Assembly (NCBI GenBank): GCA_021234155.1
Contig: JAJEKV010000380.1
Location: forward strand, 186,001 to 250,000
Source of the DNA: Isoetes taiwanensis
Lineage: Eukaryota > Streptophyta > Lycopodiopsida > Isoetales > Isoetaceae
Direction of reading: 5' to 3'
DNA: 64,000 nucleotides
Below the pieces are notes generated by a model. The model saw only the letters and a list, made by a program, of their open reading frames with translations. It was not told the origin of the DNA and ran no database searches. A program made the translations under genes and the position numbers. This document shows positions 11,343-22,291 of the stretch, piece after piece. The stretch's first letter is position 1; every line of letters starts with the position of its first letter.

Positions 11343-12420
11343 ATGCTTTCAGTAAAACATTGTGCAATGGAGGAAGCAAGGTTCTTTACTTTACGTGCTT
11401 TTGCTTTATGTTTGGTAACTGCTGCAGTTGCTGAGTGCAATACAAATAGCAGACCACACTTTTCACTTGGAACAAATTTAACGAGTCACAACCCTGTCGA
11501 TGATGAAAGCATTGTTGCCGACTAGTTGATTCTAGAAATTGATCCACGTGATGTTGAAACTCTGTTGCAAGGCATTGAAAACGAGCCTTGGTTTAACCAG
11601 CCATTTGTTAATGCTAATAGTAAGGATAAGGAAGTAAAGAATGCAAGGAGTATATTGATCTTGACAAAAAGGTTGTGGCTAAAATTGAAAAGGGAGGGAA
11701 GGACAGATCTAGCAACCAGATTAAATGGACCAGAGGCTGGTTTGATGCTTGGAGAAGACACTTCAAGAAGGAGTTACCTATTTTGCCAAATGTTCCAATT
11801 GAAGAGACTCCACTGTTGCAGCTGAATGAAATGGTCATGCGGTTTATGATGCAAGTCAGGAAGGACAACAATATATTTCCAGCTGGCAGGTCAGGTTTAT
11901 TTTATTAAGTAATTTATTTTAGTGTAGCTTTTAGGATAGTTTTTCTTATGATAGTTAGATTTAGGGTACTTATTTTAGATATTTTAAGTTTTTTACTTAT
12001 TTATTGCAGTTTAAATTGTTTATTGAAGGTGATCGGTTGCATTGCTCGGTGCTCGGAAGAAACAAGAAAGTATAGCTGGGTGATCTTAGAGAGACAGTTT
12101 TTAATATCTTGAGAGATCCAAGATTTGGTAAGGGTATATTAGGTTTTGTTGTTGTTGCTGACAAAGCAAGGAAGGAGGGTGTAGGTGTGAAACAAAGCCG
12201 CTCCTATCCCTTTCACTACAAAATTAGATCTGGTTGCGGATGTGGATTTCTAAATCCATAGTCCAAAAGGGATCCAAAAGAGGCCGTGTTACTTTTTTGT
12301 TACTCTTTTTTCTATCAGAGGTGGCACAAAGTTGTATAAATGCAAGGATGTTGATTTCACTTTGAAATTTGATGGTTCTTCTGAGTTTCTACTTTTATGA
12401 TGAAAGAACAAGTAAGAATT
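11343..12420 (+). pseudogene. Unidentified multi-stop coding remnant
   Basis: An ORF from 11343 reaches a TAG at 11523 and continues in frame as LILEIDPRDVETLLQGIENEPWFN. After a frameshift the next block (11675-11908) contains WTRGWFDAWRRHFKKELP and ETPLLQLNEMVMRFMMQVRKD. After intron-like sequence another block (about 12013-12330) reads IEGDRLHCSVLGRNKKV, then GDLRETVFNILRDPRFGKG, GFVVVADKARKEG and YPFHYKIRSGCGC, broken by several stops. The composition is clearly protein-like and the frames are consistent over hundreds of bases, but I do not recognise the family. The LINE that starts near 12.45 kb truncates it. A further exon-like piece (LPRLWIDVNKISSWVRSM, 15770-15860) lies beyond the LINE and may belong to the same gene. 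Confidence 0.55.
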
Positions 12421-12509
12421 GGGGTACAACAGTGATTCGGTTTGATCAGCCGCTTAACCTAGGCGCCCAACCGGCCGTTCAAACTCCCGTTCAGCCCATA
12501 AGCCTTCGT

Positions 12510-13067
12510 ATGCCACCGAAGAAGAAAGGATCATCCTCCACGGGTGATCTTATAGAGTACGATGGTGATTCGGCATCCATGATTACTTTGATCCAAGATC
12601 TCAAATCAGAAATTTCGGGACTGAGAAACTAGGTCACAGGAATACAGAAAATTCTAGAGGAAGTTGTAGCCCAAAACTCCAGTCTAAAACTTCAGAACAT
12701 GGAATTATCTGTTGCAATTCAGAAGCCCACAATCGATTACAATGCTCAGATTCAATCATTAGAAACCAAGCTAACATCTTTAATTGCTGAAACCACTAAG
12801 GAACAGATGATTTGGCATCATGAACATGTTTCCTCTGAGCAAGCTGACCAGGAAATTCGTGCAAAAAATCTAAAAGTTTCAGGCTTACCAGAGGTTGAAG
12901 ATGAAGATATATCAGATACCATAAGCAGGTTCTTTGCAGATACAATGCATTTGCATGAACCAAATTTTATATCAGCAAGAAGACTTGGAAAGCCAGGATC
13001 TCATATCAGACCAATTCTAGTGAGATTTCACAGCAAGGATGCCAGAGACAGAGTACCTCCTAGCTAA
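12510..13067 (+). pseudogene. LINE ORF1-like nucleic-acid-binding protein
   Basis: It begins MPPKKKGSS and is interrupted by an in-frame TAG at 12630-12632. A coiled-coil-like segment follows (SLKLQNMELSVAIQ...IQSLETKLTSLIAETTKEQ), then an RRM-like core typical of L1 ORF1 proteins: RAKNLKVSGLPEVEDEDI...FISARRLGK...RPILVRFHSKDARDRV. L1 ORF1 proteins coat the element's RNA and act as chaperones. The frame closes at 13067, just before the deletion junction. The RRM call rests on the NLKVSGLPE and PILVRFHSKDARD motifs. Confidence 0.65.
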
Positions 13068-13238
13068 AAATGCAGATCTCATTGGAGATTTCTTCATAGG
13101 AGACAAGCTGCCTGAATCAGACCATGCTTCTCTCCACTTGACAATTTAAGGCCAAAGCCTATATCCATATGCAGCAGCCAAGCTTCCACCCAAGGCTGAA
13201 AATAAACTTCGTCATATAGTGCTCAATATAGGGGACTT

Positions 13239-15507
13239 GTGGAGGAATTACTAGCACAAACGTCCTGGTCAGGCCATCTTGTGGAAGATGCGAAACAATT
13301 CTCAGAGCTGCTGCTACTAGCTGCTGGAAAAGTGTTTGGATTTTCCAAGAAACGCTTGTGCAACAAAACGTGCAATTCTTGGTGGGAGGAGGAATGCCAA
13401 GCTGCAAGAAACATGATGGATAAGGGAAGTATCTGCAAACCCAAATGGTATAAGCATCTCTTGAGAAGAAAGAAGCAAACCTATTACAAGCAGCAACAGG
13501 GCAAGCTTACCGAACAATTCAAGAAGGAGCCACAAACCTTTTGGAACACTTTCAGAGATAAATCAGAGTATGCCAATCTGGAAATAGATGCCTTGCTGAA
13601 TTTGGTTGATATTTATGAGAAGAACGACCCTGATAACATGCCAATTATAGATTCTAGAGCAGCGCTATTCATAGAAGCAGATGTAGATGAGGCTATTTCA
13701 GGGATGGTGAACAATAAAGCTAAAGATGTGGATGGGCTATGTGTAGAATTGTTTAAATGGGGTGGTGAACAAACACTATCAGTTCTTACAGATTTGCTGA
13801 ACAAGAGCATCATGCAAGGAATGCGGATGATTGGAAGATCCATTTGGTTCATCCGATACATAAGGCGAGGAGACAAAAGTTAGTATCCAATTACAGGACC
13901 ATTTTGATTGGAAGTACATTTGCCAAAATCTTGGGCAGCCTTCGGAAATCAAGCTAAGCTCATGGTCTGAGGATACGGGTAAGCGCTCTTTATTCAAAAT
14001 TTGGTTTCGTTTTAAAGCACAGCACTCTAGACCACATACTTACCCTTCGAGCCATGATAGAGAAGGCAAAGTCTCCTAATGCTGCTCTATATGTTGCTTT
14101 CGTGGACTTTGCTAAAGCATTTGACACAGTTCCCCAGATGGAATTGAGCGAGAGGATGACACGAATAGGGGTTCCACAAAAGATCCAGAAGCAATTTGTT
14201 TCTCGGTTGTATTGAGGTACTCATAAAAGTTGCATGGGAAAAGTAGATACAATGGTCAGAAGCACTATTGGAGTACGTCAAGGCTGCCCGTTGTCTCCAA
14301 CTTTGTTTGGGATTTTCATAGATGAACTGGAAGACTAGATAAAAGCTCGATCTCTAGCAGGCACCAAATTAGGAGCGCACATAATCCAGTTATTGCTGTA
14401 TGCCGATGATGTGGTACTAGTAGCCAGCAAAAAACAGATCTTGCAAGATCACTTGTGCAGCCTAGAAAACTTTTGTAATGAAAATAAAATGTTGGTAAAT
14501 GTAGCAAAAACAAAAGATCATGGTCTTTGGCACAGGGAAAGGCCGAATTTTACATATCAGGGACATATATTGGAGACAGTTGACTGCTACAAATACCTGG
14601 GAGTAGACATATCCTCTAATTACAGCTGGAAGGAATGCATTAAACGCCAAGTCACAGGAGGGAAGTCAGCATTGTACAGCATGCTTACAAAATGCAGCAC
14701 AGCCTCACTGACAAATTGGGGACTTAAGAAAGTTTTGTTCAAAACATTGGTGCAAACGGTATTGCTCTACGGGGCAACCATTTGGGGACCAGAAATTCCT
14801 GCTAGACTATGGAATCAGATTGAAGCAGTACAAAAGACGTTCCTGCGTGAGGAGCTTGGAGTCAGAGCTCAAATCCCATATGCCATTATACTTGTGGAGT
14901 CTGGTATGTTTCCTTTAGAGATAGAAGCTCTTTTCCAGTCTATCAATTTTAGCAATGTTCCGATCGCCCCTACTACCACGCTATGGTAAGTTCGGATAAA
15001 GGGTGGCTGAAAAGTCTTCGTGCATGGGCGAGAAAATGGGGCATAACAGATGCTAACTGGCCAGCCAACAAATCAGATGCAAGGATATTGCTCGAGAAAT
15101 GTGCAGTTGACCATTTATAGGCAGATCCAGGGAGCCGGATGTTGCAGTACAAGGCAAATATCAATCACATGGAAGAGTATAAAAGCCAGAACTATTTGAA
15201 TTCGGACATCCCTAAGTTCTGTAAACAGGTCATAGCCAAATACCATACCAGCTCGCATCGGCTGGAAATAGAGGTTGGCAGATGGGCAAAAACACCTAGG
15301 GAAGCAAGGCTGTGCAAAATTTGTGATTCTGGCAACGTAGAAGACAAGCATCATACGTTCATACAATGCCTAGGGTATGCACACATCAGAGAGAAGTTTG
15401 ATATACATAATACAGATTACTATTCATTGTTAGGTATGGCTCTTATAGAATTAGGACTATATCTGCAAGCAGTAGATACTCATCGATCACTATTGCTGAA
15501 TTTTTAA
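13239..15507 (+). pseudogene. LINE ORF2: reverse transcriptase and C-terminal CCHC-like region
   Basis: Reverse-transcriptase motifs appear in order across several frames: NYRTILIGSTFAKI, YVAFVDFAKAFDTV (near 14090-14130), GVRQGCPLSPTLFGIFIDELE (14270-14335), YADDVVLVA with the catalytic DD (14399-14425) and CYKYLGVDIS. A C-terminal cysteine/histidine motif EARLCKIC...VEDKHHTFIQC ends near 15370. Upstream, NSWWEEECQAAR is typical of the linker before the reverse transcriptase. There are at least three frameshifts and several stops, for example near 13880, 14216 and 14338, so it is dead. The protein would copy its own RNA at a nicked target, but here the nicking domain is missing. Confidence 0.85.
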
Positions 15508-15592
15508 TTGATTTGATATTGTGCTCCATGGCCTCTCTTGGCCCTTAGAGAGCATTAGACATAAATAAATAAATAAATACATAAATAGATAA

Positions 15593-16020
15593 ATTTTAGG
15601 CCATCGATCTGGAGTTTTGAAGAGGACTCATCAAAATGTGAGGCATATTCCAGTGAAGGAGACTCCAAGTCCAAGGCCGTTCTTTCTGCAAGCTATTCCA
15701 AACTATCATGACATCCTTTATTTCTTTTTAAGTTTTGTTTCAATAGTAATTTTTATATTTGTTTATGTAGACCTGGATTGCCAAGACTTTGGATTGATGT
15801 GAATAAAATATCCAGCTGGGTAAGAAGCATGGACAGTGTTGTTGATTGTAAGATTTCAAACAAAAGTGGAGTAATTTTTTTAAGTTTATAATTTCTTGTT
15901 GTTATGTTTAAATAATTTAGATTGTTATGCTTAATGTAGAAACGATAGAAGTAAGAATATCTAGGTGAACGCTGCTATGGAGATTAATTCAAAACCTTAA
16001 TATATAGCACAATAACAGGG
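15593..16020 (+). other. Exon-like remnant beyond the LINE
   Basis: Two open stretches occur: VRHIPVKETPSPRPFFLQAIPN (about 15640-15705) and, after an intron-like T-rich gap ending in TTTATGTAG, LPRLWIDVNKISSWVRSM (about 15776-15830). They may be later exons of the pseudogene at 11343-12420 that were separated by the LINE. This is an inference from position only. Confidence 0.3.
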
Positions 16021-16362
16021 CATCGAGAGCTGTCAGATGCGCACATTTGCCTATTATTCCTCGATCTAAATGGTAGATAACGATTCTCATTTATAGGGTA
16101 TGCTTGTATGAGTTTTTGTATACTGTATAATGAGGTTTGCAAAATACTATAAGGACAATGTACTAAGTGTTGTTGATTTTATACATGTATTGTACAATTT
16201 TAGGTGCTCTCGCTGCCCTACGTCACCCCCGTGTGAATATGCACCCAAACCAAAGGGGGTTTCAGGGGGATTTTAATTTTAAAGTGTTGGATGTACTTAA
16301 TAATTTTTTGGCCCCTTCGGGGCCTTGGGAATTGCATAGGGATGTTATTATATCTCTATAGG
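16021..16362 (+). repeat. Dispersed repeat, copy B
   Basis: Matches copies A and C. Shared strings include CATCGAGAGC, TTGCCT, CCTCGATCTAAA, GTAGATA, CTTGTA, AAATACTATAAGG and CCCCCGTGTGAATATGCACC, followed by CAAACCAAAG, GGGGGATTTTAATTT and GTTGGAT. The left inverted arm seen in A and C is missing, so this copy is truncated at about 16021. The similarity to C continues to GGGATGTTAT and TATAGG near 16362. Confidence 0.75.
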
Positions 16363-18780
16363 TGCTCGTGCCTAAGAATTCTCTCTACCAATGCACATGT
16401 ATTAATTTTAGAGTGCAAGAAATGTTATAGCACTAAGCATCATATTTGTTCACGCACCTATCTTCCCCAAACTAGCTTGGCATCATTCAACTTGACGAAG
16501 ATGGAACTCAAAAGTTTACATTCTAGCATATATCACTTGGCACCTAGACACATTTGATTTGATCATAGCATAGAACAAAAGACTAAAGACCATATATATT
16601 GAATAAGGGAATTGAACACCCCTCGAACCAAAGTTTAATTAACATAAGTGCACAAAATGACATGTATACAGTTCATGATAACCAACCTAATGAATCCGTA
16701 ACATGCATAAAACAAAATTTGAATGAAACATGTGGCTATGATAAAATGTCCTCCAAAGATTGCTATGAAAAAATATGAATGCACATGATCCGGTGCTATC
16801 ATGTTTTTTAAAAATCAGGAGACACATGATGTTGCAAATCCAAGTACGCACAATATGTAACCTTGCCGATCAAACCACCATCTTCTTCAACCACCATATT
16901 CTTCAATTCCTCAGTTTCATTTCAACTCCAATTGCAGCATATAGAACATGAAGATAGTGAAATATAGATCCTAGATCTATACTGTGTGGTACAGAGCAAT
17001 ATTTTGTAACAAAATTTGGAAGAATGGACTGTACTGTAGACATTGCTACTCCTGCTGCAAATAATGCATAATCACATCACTAGAATGATTTGCATCTCAG
17101 AGTAGTGTTTTAAATATATCTTCATGAACTATCAAAATTTAATGAGAATAATCCTATTCATTTAGAGCAGTATATGATTCATGTGATTTAAAGAGTCGGA
17201 TCCATAAGTGTCCAATGAAGAGCAGCATGTCCCAGTAGGAGAAGAAGAAGATATTACAACACTCAATGGCAGCGTCCATTCAATTAGCTCCATGTACCTA
17301 CTATCTAAAAACCCTAATCAATTAACTTATTAATTCTTCCAACCGCTCTCAAATCTGCCCAAGATCCGAGCAACATATTGAGCATCGGCCTTGTCTACAG
17401 CGGCATCTTCGAAAGGCAGATGATCTACCTTCATGTTGTCACAATCAAGTACAACAAGCAAGGCTACTTTCAGATACAGAGCATGGCGTCTGATGGCCAG
17501 GATACACTATTTTCATCTGAAATACCTCCTGATGTACAATAACAGGGGGTTTCCTTTGTTTTTTTGTATGCTTTTCAATATGGTTTTGCTATGATTTGAT
17601 TGACATATTCGTTTGATTAAACTAAATAGTATTTCTAGATTGCACCTTTTCTTGGCCGTTGATTTAAAAAAAAAAAAAAGATTGTGTGGTTGTATGTGAA
17701 TATTAGATAAAGACTAAAAAAAAAAGTGTGAATATTGAATAAAGGCTTGGCTGATTTGGTGATGGCGCAGCTCATTGAGGCTAAGATTTTAGCGTTGCTT
17801 CAATCTCAGATATCTCCCTCCTCGGCTGTCCGTTTCGAGCGATTTTTGGTGCATTGGAAAGCCCTTGCAGTAAGCTTTCTAATGCGTTGATATCAAGTAA
17901 TTTTCTCTTTGCTTCAGTCCTGGAATTCGTATCATCTATTTCGGCCTCCATGGTTACCATCAGTTTTGGCGTTGCTTACACAAACAATTCGTCAAAAAAC
18001 AACGATAATCATCAATCCAATGCCATGTTATGGTCAAGTTTTTATACTCTTAGAGGAAACCCTAGAATACTCTGCTTGTTCGAGGAGATAACTGAACAAG
18101 CGCTAGTACCATCATTAGGCTATAAGCTATTGGGGTTTTAAAAATCGTATAAGTTTTAAGGTTGTAGAAATCATGTAAGAATCAAGAAAGATATTAGACT
18201 TGTAAATGCAGAGAAGATGTATTAGGTAGATAAAGAACTAGTTGATGCCCTGATTGATGAGCTAGTTGATGCTCTGGTTGAAGTAGGTTGAACAAGCAAG
18301 GCTAGAAACCCCACTGTGAAGTGCGAAACATTTTTTCTTTTTTCTTGACCATTGCATGGAATAAGAAATTAAATTCTTCAATTAGGTAAGGGGAATTGAA
18401 ATTGCAAATTCTAGAAATGGAGCTCGTATGGAACCGACCAAAGCTCCTTTGATAGGCTTTTCATTCATCCCAGTAGTCTTCTACAATGGTTTAGAGTACA
18501 TAACTGCACATTCGTGAGCTAACCACCAAAAAAATCAAAAAATATACAGAGAATATCCAATTATATTACTAGGATCACAAAAATAAGATTTCTATAGAGG
18601 TGGGAGAGAGCTTAACGCCGAGAGTAAAAAATTTTACCCTTTCGGGTTTTCGAGAAAAAAACCTAGTGATAAGACCTCGGCAAGTGGTTTGGACAAAATG
18701 TAAAGCTGCAAAAAATGCTCCCACGGAAAAACCCAGGATGCAAAGAGAAACCGGAGTCGTGCATCCTACTGTACCTGCAC
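16363..18780. other. No confirmed gene; one open exon-like frame
   Basis: AT-rich DNA. At 17336-17540 a plus frame without an ATG stays open for about 66 codons (it includes NILSIGLVYSGIFERQMIYL and ends SSEIPPDVQ, TAA), and the minus strand is also open over part of it. It may be a terminal exon remnant but has no recognised domain. A-runs occur at 17660 and 17716. Confidence 0.3.
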
Positions 18781-18817
18781 ATCACCGACACTAGAACACA
18801 ATATTACGAAAACAACA

Positions 18818-18893
18818 ACCTCGAAAAGCGAAGGGCTGTTCAGGCATGCCCTGCTACAAAACCTCGAAAAGCGAGGGGCTGATCAGGTGTGCC
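18818..18893 (+). repeat. 43-bp tandem duplication
   Basis: ACCTCGAAAAGCGA(A/G)GGGCTG starts at 18818 and again at 18861, each time followed by (T/A)TCAGG(C/T)(A/G)TGCC. Two imperfect copies. Confidence 0.8.
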
Positions 18894-18986
18894 ACACGAT
18901 AAAACAATATTTACATGAATATACAAAAGCTAAGGGAGGGAGAGTTGGAATCAAGTGTACTAGAGGTCCAAAAAGGCATGCAATGC

Positions 18987-19400
18987 ATGCATGCGAGACA
19001 TGCATGCTTGCCCATTCTAGAATCTCGATCCGATGGCTCGGATTGATGGAATTCTAGAATTGGACTCTCATGAAACTGACAACGCTCACGACAAAAAGAG
19101 AACTTCAATCGTAAAACGAGATCGAGGGCAAAGATCAAAGGAATTGTCCAAAGAAAAGACAAGGTCGAGAAAGAACAAGCTACAAAAGGAAAGAGATGCC
19201 AATTGGTCAAGCCAAGCAGGAAGAAGCCTCTCCCTGACATGGCTTCAAAGAAATGAGAATCAATGTACTGCTAAGAGATGAGAAAGTGCCGATGAGAAGC
19301 CGATGAAGAGCCCTACAAGAAATAGCGATCTCCCCAATGAACCAAAGATCCAGAAATGCATGCGAGACATACATGCTTGCCCATTCTAGAATCTCGATCC
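18987..19400 (+). repeat. 45-bp direct repeats 369 bp apart
   Basis: A segment beginning ATGCATGCGAGACA and ending ATTCTAGAATCTCGATCC occurs at 18987-19031 and 19356-19400 with one or two differences. The interval between them is purine-rich with no recognised coding domain. Flanking direct repeats could mark a small insertion or an old duplication. Confidence 0.65.
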
Positions 19401-19689
19401 TCGAATCAATGGCATTTCTGGTATATGAAACCTAAATGTACCATCTCAAATATAACATCTATGGTATATAATTTAAGTACGTACAAACTCCATGTCATCA
19501 AACAATTATTCTGCCAAATGCTTAAGGAAGCCTTCCTTTCATGTGATGGCCAATATTCCATCATGCACACTCATTAGTACTTGTCGATGCAAATCTATAC
19601 ATATAAATAATGTTTTTTTGCTTGCAAATTCCCAATGGCCAAAATGGATTTTTGTTCTTTGCCGGTACCATTACCCATAACCAAGTTTC

Positions 19690-19935
19690 CCCTATATTCC
19701 CTAAGGTTCTCTTAAGGTTTCCTTAGATTGCTTTAGGTTCCTTTAGATTGACTAAGATTATATAAAGATTCTTCTAGATTCCTTTGAGTTTTCCTGAATA
19801 ATCTCTTCAGATTTCCCTAGACTCCTCTGCACTTCTTAAGATTCTATAAAGATTCTCCCTCTTAAGATTCCACTCTAGTCACTTATTTATTAAGATTTAT
19901 AAAGATTACCTTAGATTCCTCGAAGGTTCTGTTAC
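19690..19935. repeat. Degenerate low-complexity array around TTAGATTCC / TAAGATT
   Basis: About 20 imperfect occurrences of (T)TAGATT, AAGATT and TTCCTT follow one another without a fixed period. No coding content. Probably a decayed minisatellite. Confidence 0.6.
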
Positions 19936-20475
19936 AAATATTCCATCAAATGTTTTGATACAATATCTAAAGCACTAGTGGCTGGTAGCATAGGATATGA
20001 CGTGAATACTCATATATCCCATTATTTGCATTGCTCATATGAAATATAGAGTAAGTTTAAGCCTAGAGCAATTGACGGCATGGCACATTCAAAATGTCAT
20101 ATCAACAACAATTGCGTTATGTCATGTGCAGGTTACACCTACAAACTCTTTACCAAGTAAATTATAAATAGTAAATGTTGGAACTTTGGACAAATGGTTC
20201 ACTTACATATATGACAGATGTGTTTTGCATTAGTTGTCTTGTTCCAAGTAATGCATCCATGAAAAGCAATTGGAACACTCTTAAATTCTATTATGTAGCA
20301 ACTTTTAATTTATGTAGACTATTTTTCAGTAAAACTTGGGCATTGCCAGCCTCAATCACATAGTAATTGCATTCATACCTAGAGAGGAGTAGTTGTAGGT
20401 TGTCGGGTCAAGTGGAGTTCCTTGGGGAAACCAAAAAATCGATTGATGATTAGTAGCTCAATGTCCATATGTGGC

Positions 20476-20900
20476 GCTTTGGATGCATATTCACACGGGG
20501 AGTGACTCCGAGCATCGAGAGCTATTGGATGGGCATATCTGCCTGTTTTTCCTCGATCTAAAATGTAGATAGCGATCTTTGTTTGTGGAGTTTGCTTGTA
20601 CAAATTTTGGTATACTATATAACGAGGTTTATGAAATACTATAAGGTTTGAAACAATATACTAAATGGTGTTAATTTTGTTTTTGTATTATATGGTTTTA
20701 GGGTGTACAAAAGGGGCTCTCACTGCCCTACATCACCCCTCGTGTGAATGTGCATTCAAACCAAAGGCAGTTTTAGGGGGGATTTTAATTTAAAAGTATT
20801 GGATATAATAGTTTGTCTTAACTTTAAAAAAATTTGGGCCCTTCGTGTCCCCTTGCAAATTGTATAGGGATGTTATGTACATCCGTATAGGGAACTTTGG
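20476..20900 (+). repeat. Dispersed repeat, copy C (most complete)
   Basis: It has both inverted arms (GGATGCATATTCACACGGGG at 20481-20500, its diverged complement at about 20736-20756) and the downstream extension through AAACCAAAG, GGGGGGATTTTAATTT, GTATTGGAT and GTATAGGGATGTTATG. With copies A and B this defines a family of about 400 bp. No ORF longer than chance. Confidence 0.75.
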
Positions 20901-22279
20901 GAAGAGGTAGTAGACCAACATGTGCTTTGAATTGAACATAACCATAATGCAAGGACAAGCAAATTCCTTAACATAGGAAACGTACAACGACTCTATCCAC
21001 AAGTTATCACATTCTAAAGAATTGCATAATAAAAAATGTGTGTGACTATTAGTTAAGAAATAAACAAGAAAAAACATCTTTCACATAACAAGAAATTAGA
21101 AACAAAGGCAACTTTAGCAATTTTATCATCCAAAAACAAATGTACAACACTCTTACGTTTGACTGACAGATGCATAGGGTTTGAAGCTACAATGTCAATA
21201 TACATAATAACAATACATTTTAGATAAAATTGGAGTGCATTGAAGGCAAAGCTCCAAAAGATTCTCAGCTTAAAAAATGAAATTGAGATATGGGTATAAC
21301 CACTTTGAAAAATAGCTATAGCTCCAGATCAAACACCATGCAAATAGCAAATTTGCAAATCCAAAGTGCCATTTGAAAGTAAAAAATATGATCATGAAAA
21401 CTAAATCTCGTCATAGCAAAATATCCGATTGTGAAGACAAAGCAAGATAGAGCACCATTCTTATCATTGAAATTGTGAGAATTTTAAAATCTCTTGAAAG
21501 AGCTATTTGAAATCTCAGCTGGCAAAAGGCCATAATACTTTATGTTCCACTTTAACCGGATCTGCAGAACAGAGGCATCATCCCATGCTTACTAGCTTGT
21601 GTAGTAGTTATAATCCAGAAAAATAATCTACACCATGATAGAACAAACAAATCCAGGGACATACACAATCCATTATTTGGTGCATGTAATATATTTTTCC
21701 AGTTGCTATACGAATGCTTCAAAACAACCTGATAATGATCATATTAGATGGAAGATACAGTGATGGCATGGCCTAGATATATGACAAGAACAAGGACACA
21801 TTTTCACAGACAAGGATTGTGCAGTTGTACGATGTTTTACCAATAGCCAGTAGTGCAAAAGATGCAGAAATTTATCAGCAAGTCCATTTCTTACATATCC
21901 TCTCAAGTCTAGGTATGGACTTGAACTTCATAGCGGGTTGTAAAGGAAAGAGTTTTGTAGGAAAGTGATCAGGGTCATTTCAAAGAGCTAAAGCAACCTG
22001 GGGAAATGCAGATTTGTATTCAGGATTTTGTAGCATGTAAGCCATCTATGATAGCATGGAATATTTAAACAAAGGATGACAAACATTTCATATTGAATAT
22101 CTGTTTGGGGCAAAATATTTACCAGAATGAAGAGACTTGCAAGATATAAAGAGAGATGGATAGTAATGGCACAACCAGATGTTATTAATGGAATACTACC
22201 TGCAAACGGCAATCAAAGATTATTGTTTTATCTGCAGCACACAGATCTTTGTTTGGATAAATACATAAGTACCTTCGTC
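20901..22279. other. No gene seen
   Basis: AT-rich intergenic DNA with no recognised repeats, RNA genes or protein motifs. Confidence 0.45.
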
Positions 22280-22291
22280 TGCTTTGGTGTT
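22280..22291. repeat. Target-site duplication of LINE (left)
   Basis: TGCTTTGGTGTT, repeated identically at 24411-24422 on the other side of the LINE. Confidence 0.85.

Larger units (their letters stand above)
12450..15592 (+). mobile_element. L1-type LINE lacking its endonuclease region
   Basis: The order is a GC-richer leader (about 12450-12509), an ORF1-like region (12510-13067), a short junction with stops, a reverse-transcriptase ORF2 region (13239-15507), a roughly 55-bp 3' UTR and a (TAAA)n-type tail (15563-15592). The apurinic endonuclease domain expected between ORF1 and the reverse transcriptase is absent: only about 170 bp separates them, where roughly 800-1000 bp is normal. Stops and frameshifts in both ORFs make it inactive. 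The start coordinate is approximate and no target duplication was identified. It appears to have inserted into or beside the pseudogene ending near 12420. Confidence 0.8.

Noticed and set aside
18600-18794. A fourth copy of the LINE 3' end
   Set aside because: Only CGGGTTTTCGAGAAAAAAACC resembles the family; too short to call.
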